From the NCBI GenBank assembly GCA_002471665.1, contig DKQK01000035.1:3131-53028 (forward strand): DNA of 49,898 nucleotides, given 5' to 3'. Source of the stretch: Gammaproteobacteria bacterium UBA7310 (GTDB lineage: Bacteria > Pseudomonadota > Gammaproteobacteria > Pseudomonadales > Ketobacteraceae). The notes under the pieces are model-generated. The model ran no database searches, had not been told where the DNA came from, and worked only from the letters and a program-made list of their open reading frames with translations. The translations under genes and the position numbers were made by a program. Shown here piece after piece: positions 33,929 through 41,964 of this stretch (position 1 is the stretch's first letter; every line of letters begins with the position of its first letter).

Positions 33929-33944
33929 TGTCGCCAATGCGACA
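33929..33944. promoter_or_regulatory. NifA site 1 of the nifENX operon
   Basis: TGTCGCCAATGCGACA, exact TGT-N10-ACA, about 46 bases upstream of the -24 element, close for an enhancer. Confidence 0.85.
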
Positions 33945-34009
33945 ATAAAATTAGGATTGCGTGATCTGCGACAGAGTTTCCGTAAACAGCACAAAAGGCC
34001 TGTGCTCAA

Positions 34010-34025
34010 TGTCGGGTTCCATACA
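34010..34025. promoter_or_regulatory. NifA site 2 of the nifENX operon
   Basis: TGTCGGGTTCCATACA, exact TGT-N10-ACA, about 127 bases upstream of the -24 element and 81 bases from site 1. From here to the next gene (34026-34257) I see no further clear feature; an open frame on the minus strand there has an unnatural composition. Confidence 0.75.
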
Positions 34026-34257
34026 CAACGACCTAACCGCCGTGGTGCATTGCCGAACCGGGTACGCGCTATACGTGTGAACAGGTATAAAAGAAAGGGG
34101 CCAGTAACCGTTTGAATTCATGATGATTCAGCACCGAATCAAACGCCATAGCCCGTAGGCTGGACCGTAGCAAGGGGGGCGAAGACCACAGACAGGCATA
34201 AGGATTGCAAAAGCAGAGCCACCATCGGATTGACCCAGCGTCAACTGGAGACACGCC

Positions 34258-34389
34258 ATGCGCCTAAAGCCTGCACACACACTATTACGCCCACTGTTAA
34301 TGCTGCTGGTAATGGTGGCCTATTTTGCTCTGGGGGATGATCAAGTAACCCAGCTGGTTGCACTCTACACGCCGGCAACGGGGTTTTAA
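34258..34389 (+). CDS. Possible 43-residue single-span membrane protein
   Basis: A short frame beginning MRLKPAHTLLRPLLMLLVM, with one hydrophobic helix (about residues 9-26) and a short polar tail ending in PATGF. TGGAG lies eight bases before the ATG, which is the main support. It is divergent from nifE and its leader lies next to the nifE NifA sites. No family is recognised; it may be a small stress or cytochrome-associated peptide or not translated at all. Confidence 0.4.
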   Translation: MRLKPAHTLLRPLLMLLVMVAYFALGDDQVTQLVALYTPATGF

Positions 34390-34429
34390 CCACTACACCG
34401 TTACCAGCGCCAGAGAACAGCTGACGATT

Positions 34430-35851
34430 TTAACGATAGAGGTTCAGGCGATGGGTACAGTCCACCCATTCCCCGGTGCAATAGAATGTCGCACTGGCCA
34501 CCGCCCCATCCGGCAGGAATACAGAGTTAAACAAGCTGCCGTTACCTGGCGTCACGGAGTCAGGTACAACGTACAGCTGACTGTATTCAGAATCCAACAC
34601 TCCCCGCCTAACCCAGGGCGCTTCCATCACGCTGCGCAGCATCTCTCCAGCTGGCGTAAACACATGGTGATTGATGACTGCCTCATCAAATCCCCGAATG
34701 TTCAGGTCGACGCTGATTTCAGTGTTGTCTTCAAATGCGCTGAGATCGAACTCGGTACCGGTCACTGCCATGTGCCCACCGCTCAGGCTCAACTCAAGCG
34801 CTCCCTGTTGATTGACCTGGGCATACTTTGCGGTAAAGAATTCGGACACCCCTGACAACTCACGGGACCAATTCAGATTACCAACGCCATCGTAATGGGA
34901 TACCCAGGCTTTCTGCAACACGGGCAGGAGCGGGCGCCTGCCTTGACTGGTATAGCGTATAGCGTAATAACCACCCTGCTGATCCGCCAGAAATTTCTGA
35001 TTCCATTTATCCATAAAGCCTTCACTGATCACGTCGCCGTTCTGATTCAGTATCAGCCTGTCGTTGTCGACCATGGCCAGGATCTGATCATCATCGTAAG
35101 TAAAAACGTAGAAGTAGCCAGCACTGTATTCAAACTGCGACAGCACATTCATCTGCTCATCAAAGCGCATCGCAATGCCTGAATTGCCATCGGGGTTCAC
35201 TCCATCATTATAAGTTCCGGTCAACAGAATGGTTTCACCATCAGACTTTATATCGGAGAAACAGCGATCCCGAAACACCAAGGGGTCCACCTCTCCTGCG
35301 GCGTTTACCTTAAGCAGAACACAGCCTGTTGAATCACCGAAGTACTGGCGATCACTCATGTAACCGGTTAGAAACAGCGCATTGCCCAACACAGCAGCCG
35401 AGGACTGGATGTACAAGTTCTTTCCGGCATCCACAAAGCTCTGATCCAGACCCACCCAGACATTCTCTGTTTTCCCATTGAGGTAGAACACCTGTTCCGC
35501 ATCTGGGTTAGTTACGTATACACCGTTTTCCTGGTCCGGATAAAACAGATTCGGCCATGGATAACCATTGGCGTAACTGGCCACATTCATCATTGTGGAC
35601 TTCAACACCTCACCCTGTAGATTCACTTCCCGTAAAGCAACCTGCCCCTGTCTATAATCGAACACCATGTGATACAGCGATTGCTGATCAGAGGCGGAAA
35701 ACACGTAGCCCCGGGTGGCGTATCCATTTCCAAAATCCACAAACCACGACGGTAATGTTGCCCCACCACCACAAGCAATGATCAGCAATCCCAGCAGTAC
35801 GGATAACGGCCTGACTTTCAACGATTTGATTTTACCCAATGTTATTTTCAT
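34430..35851 (-). CDS. Large predicted lipoprotein, beta-propeller-like, unknown function
   Basis: 473 residues starting MKITLGKIKS, with a signal ending in the lipobox LIIACGGG. The mature protein is beta-rich, with recurring phrases of the type LLKVNAAGEV, AMRFDEQMNVL, LILNQNGDVIS, WVSHYDGVGNLNW and HVFTPAGEML. These resemble the repeated blades of WD/PQQ-like or SBBP-type propellers that report values along a surface. No enzyme motif is found. AAGGA is about eleven bases before the chosen ATG. It occupies the place next to nifE where nifHDKTY lie in Azotobacter, and has no evident link to nitrogen fixation. Confidence 0.75.
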   Translation of the reverse strand: MKITLGKIKSLKVRPLSVLLGLLIIACGGGATLPSWFVDFGNGYATRGYVFSASDQQSLYHMVFDYRQGQVALREVNLQGEVLKSTMMNVASYANGYPWPNLFYPDQENGVYVTNPDAEQVFYLNGKTENVWVGLDQSFVDAGKNLYIQSSAAVLGNALFLTGYMSDRQYFGDSTGCVLLKVNAAGEVDPLVFRDRCFSDIKSDGETILLTGTYNDGVNPDGNSGIAMRFDEQMNVLSQFEYSAGYFYVFTYDDDQILAMVDNDRLILNQNGDVISEGFMDKWNQKFLADQQGGYYAIRYTSQGRRPLLPVLQKAWVSHYDGVGNLNWSRELSGVSEFFTAKYAQVNQQGALELSLSGGHMAVTGTEFDLSAFEDNTEISVDLNIRGFDEAVINHHVFTPAGEMLRSVMEAPWVRRGVLDSEYSQLYVVPDSVTPGNGSLFNSVFLPDGAVASATFYCTGEWVDCTHRLNLYR

Positions 35852-36059
35852 TGTGATTAGCATCCTTACTAACAAATAAATAAGAGATCTTTAGAAATAA
35901 TGAACATCAATGTATCACCGTGGATAACACATCGACCGACGTTATGCTAGCACACCTCCCTGATTACCACCGAGCACATTATTATTCAGCCATGGCCTGC
36001 TGGCGCCTGCAACCACCTATACACGACCACACGACCCATGACACGGCCCATGCACTCAC

Positions 36060-36461
36060 TCAGGAATCGCCACCGCGTATTTCACGTTGTACTTTCTTGG
36101 GCAAAGCGGACAACGCTGTATCGTAGGACCACTGAATCAACTCCCGGAGATAGGCTTCATCCATCGACGCCACCTTGACCACCGTCACCCAATGGAACCG
36201 ATGCATATAGCGGGCAGGCCGGATACCGGGCTGATCGGTGAGTTCCAGAAATCGCTGAGGCGTGGCACGAAAACTGAAACGCCACTGTTCCGGCTCACTG
36301 GTTTTGAAATAAGCGAACTTTTTGTCTGCCACCGAGTACGTCAGTATATTCGCCGGGTGGCCGGATATTTTCTCTGTCACACCGGCAAACGACCGGCAAA
36401 ACTGTTTAACCGAGGCAACATTCATAGCGGCAGGTACCTGCTTTGAAAACGCATTCATCAT
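36060..36461 (-). CDS. MmcQ/YjbR family protein
   Basis: About 133 residues of the YjbR fold: VKQFCRSFAGVTEKI near the N terminus, then FAYFKTSEPEQWRFSFRATPQRFLELTD and the typical RYMHRFHWVTV segment before a final helix (LRELIQWSYDTALSALP, in part). The family adopts a CyaY-like DNA-binding fold and its role is unknown. Two adjacent ATGs open the frame and a third lies 12 codons in (MNVASVK), which may be the true start. The ~200 bases before it, toward the lipoprotein gene, hold nothing I recognise. Confidence 0.8.
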   Translation of the reverse strand: MMNAFSKQVPAAMNVASVKQFCRSFAGVTEKISGHPANILTYSVADKKFAYFKTSEPEQWRFSFRATPQRFLELTDQPGIRPARYMHRFHWVTVVKVASMDEAYLRELIQWSYDTALSALPKKVQREIRGGDS

Positions 36462-36500
36462 ACTCGCAAAAGCATGACGAATGCATCACAACAGGTGCGG

Positions 36501-37352
36501 TTAAGGGCGATCAAAATCGCTGGCGGCGTGGCGCTCTCTGAGCTGTTCTTCTTCCGGCCCCCAGAACCGGTTAACCCGCCAGCCCCGTTGCACGGGCGGA
36601 CGTTGCCAAAGCATGTTTGCCCAGCGCATCACATTTTTATAGGAACCCACATCCAGAAACTCCGCAGCGTTATACAGTTCGCCACGCACCAACCCGCCAT
36701 ACCAGGGCCAGATTGCCATATCGGCAATGGAGTATTCCGCTCCCGCCATAAATTCGTGATCTGCCAAATGGCGGTCCAATACGTCCAGTTGGCGCTTCAC
36801 TTCCATGGTAAAGCGATCAATGGCGTATTCAATTTTCTCCGGCGCGTAACTGTAAAAGTGGCCGAAGCCTCCGCCCAAAAACGGTGCCGACCCCATCTGC
36901 CAGAACAACCAGTTAAGCGCCTGGGTACGGCCATGGTGCCCTTGCGGCAGAAAACGCCCAAACTTGTCTGCCAGGTACAGCAGGATGGATCCGGATTCAA
37001 ACACCGGTGTGGGCGGTGCAGTGGAGTAATCCACCAGCGCCGGTATTTTGGAATTGGGGTTGATCTCCACAAAGCCGGACGAGAACTGCTCTCCCTCCAG
37101 GATACTGATTAAGTGGGCATCGTATTCCGCCCCCTGCTCACCGGACGCCAATAGTTCTTCCAACAGGATTGTGACTTTCTGGCCGTTCGGTGTTCCCATG
37201 GAGTAGAGCTGCAGCGGGTGCTCTCCCACCGGCAGTGCTTTCTCGTGGGTGGCACCGGCAACCGGGCGATTAATACTCGCCCAGTTGCCGCCGTTGTCCT
37301 GTTGCCATTGCCACACCCTGGGGGGTACATATTGCGGGGTGTTTTGTGCCAT
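36501..37352 (-). CDS. yghU: YghU-type glutathione S-transferase / disulfide-bond reductase
   Basis: 283 residues closely resembling E. coli YghU: N terminus PPRVWQWQQDNGGNWASINRP, thioredoxin-fold GST domain with NPNSKIPALVD and FESGSILLYLADK, and a helical C-terminal domain (LPQGHHGRTQALNWLFWQMG). The enzyme uses two glutathiones to reduce disulfides and organic hydroperoxides in the cytoplasm. AAGGA fits the second of two close ATGs. It is downstream of the SDR gene by about 45 bases, so TetR control may extend to it. Confidence 0.92.
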   Translation of the reverse strand: MAQNTPQYVPPRVWQWQQDNGGNWASINRPVAGATHEKALPVGEHPLQLYSMGTPNGQKVTILLEELLASGEQGAEYDAHLISILEGEQFSSGFVEINPNSKIPALVDYSTAPPTPVFESGSILLYLADKFGRFLPQGHHGRTQALNWLFWQMGSAPFLGGGFGHFYSYAPEKIEYAIDRFTMEVKRQLDVLDRHLADHEFMAGAEYSIADMAIWPWYGGLVRGELYNAAEFLDVGSYKNVMRWANMLWQRPPVQRGWRVNRFWGPEEEQLRERHAASDFDRP

Positions 37353-37397
37353 AAACATTGTCCTTCTGGTTACCCTGTATTGACCGAACAGATTGCT

Positions 37398-38132
37398 TTA
37401 CTGCGCCGGTGGCGGCGTAATAATTGCCTGGGCAAACCCCTGATAGGCGCCCCATATTTCTTGCGCAACGGTATCCGGAAACAGATGGAACGCGCCCTGC
37501 TCCAACGCCGCCACGACGCCTTCCGCTACGCTACTGGCCGGATCACCGGTCAGGCCGGCTTTGGCGGCCATGTCCGTTGCGATGGGCCCGGGATGCACGC
37601 TCAACACCTGGATCCCTTTGGGTGCCAGCTTATCACGCAAACCCTGCGTCACCGAGTACGCTGCCGCCTTCGACGCTGAATAGGTGGTGAATTCGGTAAA
37701 GTTGGTAATGGATGCCACCGAATTCAGCTGCACCAGTGCACCGCCACCGTTGGCCTCCAGAATGGGCGCGAAAGCTTTGGCGACCCGTATCAACCCCAAC
37801 ACATTCACTGTTATTTCGGCTTCCAGCGCTGCCTCAACATGATCGCAAAGTGGGTCAGCAATCTCCAATACCCCGGCGTTATTCACCACCACCTGAACGT
37901 CACGGGCATGCTGGGCCAGGCTGGCAATGGATTCCGCATTCGACATATCCACCGGCAGCGTCACCACCCGTTCACCATACGTGCGCGCCAGATCGGTGGT
38001 GGTTTCAGGGTTGCGCACCGCCAGATACACTTTGTCGGCACCGTGGGCCAGGAAGGACTCCACAATCGCTTTACCAATGCCGCGATTGGCACCGGTTACC
38101 AGCGCCACTTTGTTTTTGATTGATAAGGACAT
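37398..38132 (-). CDS. SDR-family oxidoreductase under TetR control
   Basis: 244 residues of classical SDR: TGANRGIGKAIV at residues ~13-24, DMSN near 62, NNAGVLE near 83, Ser in NSVASIT and YSASK carrying catalytic Tyr and Lys. AVRNPET after the second strand suggests NADP use. GGAG lies eight bases before the ATG; an upstream in-frame extension crosses the operators and is not coding. It is divergent from a TetR gene, the usual layout of a repressor and its target, probably detoxifying a small carbonyl or aromatic compound. Confidence 0.9.
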   Translation of the reverse strand: MSLSIKNKVALVTGANRGIGKAIVESFLAHGADKVYLAVRNPETTTDLARTYGERVVTLPVDMSNAESIASLAQHARDVQVVVNNAGVLEIADPLCDHVEAALEAEITVNVLGLIRVAKAFAPILEANGGGALVQLNSVASITNFTEFTTYSASKAAAYSVTQGLRDKLAPKGIQVLSVHPGPIATDMAAKAGLTGDPASSVAEGVVAALEQGAFHLFPDTVAQEIWGAYQGFAQAIITPPPAQ

Positions 38133-38189
38133 GATATTGCTCCATTTTCCATGAGATAAGGGGAAGGAAACATAGCCGGCCGAATATTG

Positions 38190-38201
38190 TACCGATCGGT
38201 A
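38190..38201. promoter_or_regulatory. TetR-type operator 1
   Basis: Perfect 12-bp palindrome TACCGATCGGTA in the intergenic region between the divergent SDR and TetR genes, preceded by TTG as in operator 2. The form is typical of TetR-family repressor sites. Confidence 0.8.
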
Positions 38202-38216
38202 TGTTTGTAGAAATTG

Positions 38217-38228
38217 TACTGATCGGTA
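38217..38228. promoter_or_regulatory. TetR-type operator 2
   Basis: TACTGATCGGTA, eleven of twelve bases as in operator 1, 27 bases away. Two such sites in the shared control region fit autoregulation plus repression of the SDR gene. Confidence 0.78.
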
Positions 38229-38284
38229 TAATTGTGTCAACCCATCGTTGGAAAATTTGTTACATCAGGTTGGCTCACAACATC

Positions 38285-38926
38285 ATGGCAGGCGGCAGAA
38301 AACTCGAATTTAATAAGCAGCAGGCGCTGGAAGCCGCCATGCATGTATTCTGGAAAAAGGGATTTCTGGGCGCCTCACTGGCGGATTTGACCGAAGGCAT
38401 GGGCATCAACAAACCCAGTCTTTACGCCGCGTTCGGTAATAAGGAATCCCTCTTTGTGCAAGCCACGGAACACTATCTGAATACCTACGCCAAGCCCAAG
38501 AACGAGCACCTGTACCATACCGGCACACCCCTGCGGGAAAGATTGCGCAACTACCTGCTGGCCATTCTTTCCGGCCAGTGTGATGAGGACAACCCAAAAG
38601 GTTGCTATGTGTCGTTGTGCGTGGCTGAGGCCGCCGGTGAAACCATGCCGGCGCAGGCACAGAACACGATCAGCCAGGCAGGCAATTATGCACAAGCATT
38701 GTTGACGGAGTTTTTGCAAACAGATGACGAAGCCAAGGCTCTGCAATTGGACCAAGAGGCAGAATCCATCGCCCTGTTTCTGGTCACCACTGTAAACGGT
38801 ACTGCCGCCATGGCCCGCGCGGGAAAAGGTTATGCGGAACTGGAAACGGTAATAGATCGGGCGTTAACGGGTATTGGATTACCCGCCGACACCCGGCCCC
38901 CGGTATCGGATCAAGATCGTTGCTAA
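38285..38926 (+). CDS. TetR/AcrR-family transcriptional repressor
   Basis: 213 residues beginning MAGGRKLEFNKQQALEAAMH. The helix-turn-helix is at residues ~28-48 (FLGASLADLTEGMGINKPSL then YAAFGNKESLF). The ligand domain contains NPKGCYVSLCVAEAAGE near residue 102, typical of the TetR_C group that regulates SDR, GST and nitroreductase-like genes. The ribosome-binding site is weak. Longer in-frame starts lie inside the operators. It probably represses itself and the divergent SDR-yghU pair. Confidence 0.9.
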   Translation: MAGGRKLEFNKQQALEAAMHVFWKKGFLGASLADLTEGMGINKPSLYAAFGNKESLFVQATEHYLNTYAKPKNEHLYHTGTPLRERLRNYLLAILSGQCDEDNPKGCYVSLCVAEAAGETMPAQAQNTISQAGNYAQALLTEFLQTDDEAKALQLDQEAESIALFLVTTVNGTAAMARAGKGYAELETVIDRALTGIGLPADTRPPVSDQDRC

Positions 38927-38929
38927 GGG

Positions 38930-39343
38930 TTAATTTTCCGTACCCGACTGGGGCACCCCTTCAGCATAGGTGACAATGCCCTCCGGAATCACCTCCCAAG
39001 AGGCTTTTGATCCCACAAAAATATGGTACCCCATCTCAATTTGAGGATCGTCGTTAAGGCACCCCAGGGTGATCCCGTGCACATCATTCTGATAGAGCCC
39101 GCACAACGTGGACCCACACCGGCTGCAGAACGCCAAACCAAAGCCCGGCTGCGTTTCGTAACGGGTTAACAGCGCCTCACCCTGCGACCAGACAAAATCG
39201 TCCGCGTTGACTTCGGCATAACTTGACGCCTGGGCACTGAACGCCTTGCGGCAGCGCGAACAATGACAGGATCGTGGATCACGAAGCGTACCGTTAATTC
39301 TGTATTTTATGCTTCCGCACAAACATTCTCCCGTCAGTGACAT
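38930..39343 (-). CDS. GFA (CENP-V) family zinc protein
   Basis: 137 residues with the cysteine pattern of glutathione-dependent formaldehyde-activating-like proteins: CLCGSIKY near residue 7, CHCSRCRKA near 26 and FCSRCGSTL near 72, expected to bind zinc. Most members have no proven activity, and the name comes from one enzyme. It converges with the TetR gene with three bases between the stops, and its start faces the ECF41 promoter. Confidence 0.88.
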   Translation of the reverse strand: MSLTGECLCGSIKYRINGTLRDPRSCHCSRCRKAFSAQASSYAEVNADDFVWSQGEALLTRYETQPGFGLAFCSRCGSTLCGLYQNDVHGITLGCLNDDPQIEMGYHIFVGSKASWEVIPEGIVTYAEGVPQSGTEN

Positions 39344-39393
39344 GATTTTTCCTCTCGCTTTGGGCGTTGCACTCGCCGTAATTCTTCTGTTGT

Positions 39394-39420
39394 GGTCACA
39401 TTCTAATGGTTTGAATCGTC
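39394..39420 (+). promoter_or_regulatory. ECF41-type promoter of the CMD-sigma factor operon
   Basis: GGTCACA-N16-CGTC, six of seven bases of the ECF41 -35 consensus TGTCACA plus an exact CGTC -10 at the expected 15-16-base spacing. It lies about 34 bases before the carboxymuconolactone decarboxylase-like gene, so the sigma factor very probably drives its own operon. Confidence 0.72.
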
Positions 39421-39453
39421 ATAGGTATACCCACACAATAAAAGGACACCGTG

Positions 39454-39969
39454 ATGACAGACCAGCAAGCACTGCTCAACCAAATTACCGCTTTCGAAAC
39501 CCACTATCATTATGATGCCGGCTTTCTCAAAGACATGGTGCAGCACGCACCGGGTAGCTATGACCACTTTCAGCACTTTCAAACCATGGCCCGGCACCGG
39601 GAACTGCTTTCCACCGAGGTCTTCTGGATCGCCAAAATCGCCAGCATGCAGCAGGAGGATTGTGGCGGCTGCCTGCAACTGAACCTTAATATGGCCCGGG
39701 AGCAGGGGTTGCCGGTTGCATGGCTATCCGCCGCGCTGGATGGCGGCAGCACCCTGCCTGCCCATCTACAACAGGTACTTCACTATGCCCGCCAGGTGGC
39801 TGCCCAGGGCAGCGTTGAACCGGAGTTGATGGAGGCAATGCAACAGGCATACAGTAAAGGGCAACTACTGGAGTTGGGAGTGGCCATCGCCAGCGCCAAA
39901 GTGTATCCAACCATCAAACGGGCCCTGGGGCTGACGCAAGCCTGCCAGGCCGTCACCATTACACTATGA
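39454..39969 (+). CDS. AhpD-like / carboxymuconolactone decarboxylase family protein
   Basis: 171 residues of the AhpD-like helical fold with the redox-type motif EDCGGCLQLNLNMA (Cys70, Cys73). Such genes are one of the typical partners of ECF41 sigma factors (the COE group: carboxymuconolactone decarboxylase, oxidoreductase, epimerase). It may detoxify peroxides or related compounds. AAAGGA lies before both a GTG and the preferred ATG one codon on. Its stop overlaps the sigma factor start as ATGA, which indicates coupled translation. Confidence 0.85.
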   Translation: MTDQQALLNQITAFETHYHYDAGFLKDMVQHAPGSYDHFQHFQTMARHRELLSTEVFWIAKIASMQQEDCGGCLQLNLNMAREQGLPVAWLSAALDGGSTLPAHLQQVLHYARQVAAQGSVEPELMEAMQQAYSKGQLLELGVAIASAKVYPTIKRALGLTQACQAVTITL

Positions 39970-40847
39970 GTGTTGCCATGAGTACCATTGAGCACCGCTT
40001 CGAATCCGAACGCCCATTGTTGATGGGGCTGGCTTATCGCATGCTGGGCTCACGGCATGCCGCCGAAGACATCGTACAGGAGGCCTATCTGCGCTGGAGC
40101 AAACAGCATGAAGTCGTGGCGAACCCAAGGGCCTGGTTGAGCACCGTGGTCACCCGCCTGGCGCTGGATCATTGCAAGAGCGCAGAAGAACAGCGCAAGC
40201 AGTATATCGGCAGCTGGTTACCGGACCCATTGTGCGATTCGCACACCGATCCACAACACCTTCTCGAGCTGGATCAGTCCATTACCATGGCCCTGCTGGC
40301 CCTGCTGGAGCAGCTCACACCGGGTGAGCGGGCCGCATTCATACTGCATGATCTGTTCGACTTCAGCTTTCAAGACATTGCCGTCATGCTGGATAAACCC
40401 GAAGCCACCTGTAGAAAGCTGGCCAGCCGCAGCCGCAATAGAATCCGCCAACAGCCTGTGGCCTCATCGGTAAAGAGCAATGAGCACAGCGCCATGGTCA
40501 CGGCTTTTTTTAGCGCCATCCGCGAGGCCAACACCTCGGAGCTGGTGACCCTGCTCAGTGAAGACATCGTGTTCAAAGCCGATGGAGGCGGCAAAGCCAC
40601 CGCGGTACGTCGCATTCTGCGGGGGCGGTCGGATGTAGTGGACTGGATTCAACGGGTGATGTTGCCACATTACAGCGATCCCGGTGTGATGCTCAGCTAC
40701 CGGATACAGCGCTTCAACGGTGCGCCGGGGCTGCTGATATTCGAGGCACACAAGCTGGTCACCGCCTTCAGCTTTGTAGTGGATGAGAGCGGTATCCGCC
40801 AGATAGATGCGTTACGTAACCCGGACAAGTTGCAATGGCTAGTGTGA
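39966..40847 (+). CDS. ECF41-group RNA polymerase sigma factor (SigJ-like)
   Basis: 293 residues: sigma region 2 (about residues 8-75, with HAAEDIVQEAYLRW), region 4 (about 105-165, LTPGERAAFILHDLF) and a C-terminal SnoaL-like domain of ~120 residues. The group signatures are all visible: WLPDP (84-88) in the linker, DGGGK (206-210) and NPDKL (285-289) at the end. In ECF41 factors the C-terminal domain replaces a separate anti-sigma factor and tunes activity. Coupled to the CMD gene upstream, and followed by a strong terminator. The inducing signal is unknown. Confidence 0.93.
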   Translation: MSVAMSTIEHRFESERPLLMGLAYRMLGSRHAAEDIVQEAYLRWSKQHEVVANPRAWLSTVVTRLALDHCKSAEEQRKQYIGSWLPDPLCDSHTDPQHLLELDQSITMALLALLEQLTPGERAAFILHDLFDFSFQDIAVMLDKPEATCRKLASRSRNRIRQQPVASSVKSNEHSAMVTAFFSAIREANTSELVTLLSEDIVFKADGGGKATAVRRILRGRSDVVDWIQRVMLPHYSDPGVMLSYRIQRFNGAPGLLIFEAHKLVTAFSFVVDESGIRQIDALRNPDKLQWLV

Positions 40848-40871
40848 AGGGTGTCTCTTTTTCCAGGCAAT

Positions 40872-40905
40872 AAAAAAGGGCAAGCTCTGCAGCTTGCCCT
40901 TTTTT
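40872..40905. terminator. Bidirectional terminator between sigma factor and cold-shock genes
   Basis: Fifteen-base arms AAAAAAGGGCAAGCT / AGCTTGCCCTTTTTT with a 4-base loop. Efficient in both directions for the convergent genes. Confidence 0.93.
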
Positions 40906-40932
40906 AGAACTGAAATATCGTTTAATTACCCC

Positions 40933-41142
40933 TTACAGAGGTACGATGTTCTCAGCTTGAGGACCTTTCTGGCCTTGAGTTACAGTGAACTCAACTTGCT
41001 GGCCTTCAGCCAGGGTTTTGAAACCTGAGCTCTGAATAGCGCTGAAGTGAGCAAATACGTCTGGACCAGACTCTTGCTCAATAAAACCAAAACCTTTTGA
41101 TTCGTTGAACCACTTAACGGTTCCTTTAACTGTATTAGACAT
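40933..41142 (-). CDS. CspA-family cold-shock protein
   Basis: 69 residues, a single OB-fold cold-shock domain with RNP1 KGFGFIEQ and RNP2 VFAHFSAI. Binds single-stranded nucleic acid and melts RNA structure. AGGA is eight bases before the ATG giving MSNTVKGTVKWFN. The unusually long leader upstream (about 150 bases to the likely promoter) is typical of cold-inducible csp messages regulated by RNA folding. Confidence 0.96.
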   Translation of the reverse strand: MSNTVKGTVKWFNESKGFGFIEQESGPDVFAHFSAIQSSGFKTLAEGQQVEFTVTQGQKGPQAENIVPL

Positions 41143-41297
41143 GTCTAACATCCTGATAATTAAATAGTTTTTAGCCTTCGAAAAGGCAGGGATAGCTTTG
41201 AAATCTTGACTGAACTTAGAGACCTGCAGGACGTTGTTACGGATAATACAGCGAAATGTAGATTCTTTAGGAGACTTTCTTTCTAGCTGAAAAGAAC

Positions 41298-41325
41298 TTT
41301 ATAGCCTGTTCTGAATATTGTCCAG
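41298..41325 (-). promoter_or_regulatory. Possible sigma-70 promoter and long leader of the csp gene
   Basis: On the minus strand CTGGAC-N16-TATAAA, giving a start near 41290 and a 5' leader of about 148 bases. The leader is U/A-rich with several pyrimidine stretches, as expected for a thermosensing csp leader. Between here and the RDD gene nothing else is seen. Confidence 0.5.
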
Positions 41326-41367
41326 TGTTATTTTCCCGAAACAGGCCCAACTTATCATTCTGCCGCC

Positions 41368-41865
41368 CTAGCAACGAACCACCATGGTCTTGGCAGCCAA
41401 ATCGTGCAGGCAACGCTTGTCGCCACGAAACACGAACAGCACATTCACCAGCGACAACAGCCCTCCCACCATGGGAATGTAGCCAAGCCCGAAATACACC
41501 GCATACCGCACCAGCAGATGCTGTTGCACACTGGGTAACTCACCTTCCAAATCCACGATCTTGATACCCAATGCCTTTTTACCCACAGTCTGCCCCGATT
41601 CCAGCAAAAACTTGAAATTGATGGCAGCAAACACCACCACGCCCACCAGTCCCATCACTAAATTCATCATCATCGAAGGCTCCTCGCCCTCCAGCACCTG
41701 ATCAAAAAAACCGGTCAGGTACAGCACCAACATAAGAGGTATCATCATGATGATGGCATCCAGAATCGAGGCTCCCAAACGCGCCCAGCGCGACGCCAAC
41801 TGAAGTTCAACCTCATTCTGGTCAATCAAGTTGGAATCCGGTGTTTGAAATCTGTTCTCTTCCAT
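41368..41865 (-). CDS. RDD family membrane protein
   Basis: 165 residues with three or four membrane helices. Near the N terminus ASRWARLGASILDAII carries the Arg and Asp of the RDD signature, and later SGQTVGKKALGIKIVD and the final HDLAAKTMVV are conserved. RDD proteins are small membrane proteins of unclear function, some linked to Na+/H+ exchange. GGGAG precedes the ATG. Confidence 0.88.
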   Translation of the reverse strand: MEENRFQTPDSNLIDQNEVELQLASRWARLGASILDAIIMMIPLMLVLYLTGFFDQVLEGEEPSMMMNLVMGLVGVVVFAAINFKFLLESGQTVGKKALGIKIVDLEGELPSVQQHLLVRYAVYFGLGYIPMVGGLLSLVNVLFVFRGDKRCLHDLAAKTMVVRC

Positions 41866-41964
41866 TGTATTTCTCCCGTTTAGAGTAAGCCGTTTGCTCC
41901 CGTTGGATTCTGATCAGGCGATTTAAGACAAGCCCAGTAACTCTTATAAGAAATCCAGCAACCT

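Noticed and set aside
34069..34254. Open frame of 61 codons on the minus strand between the nifE control region and the lipoprotein gene
   Set aside because: Composition rich in Cys, Trp and Ser with no ribosome-binding site and no recognisable fold; probably non-coding.
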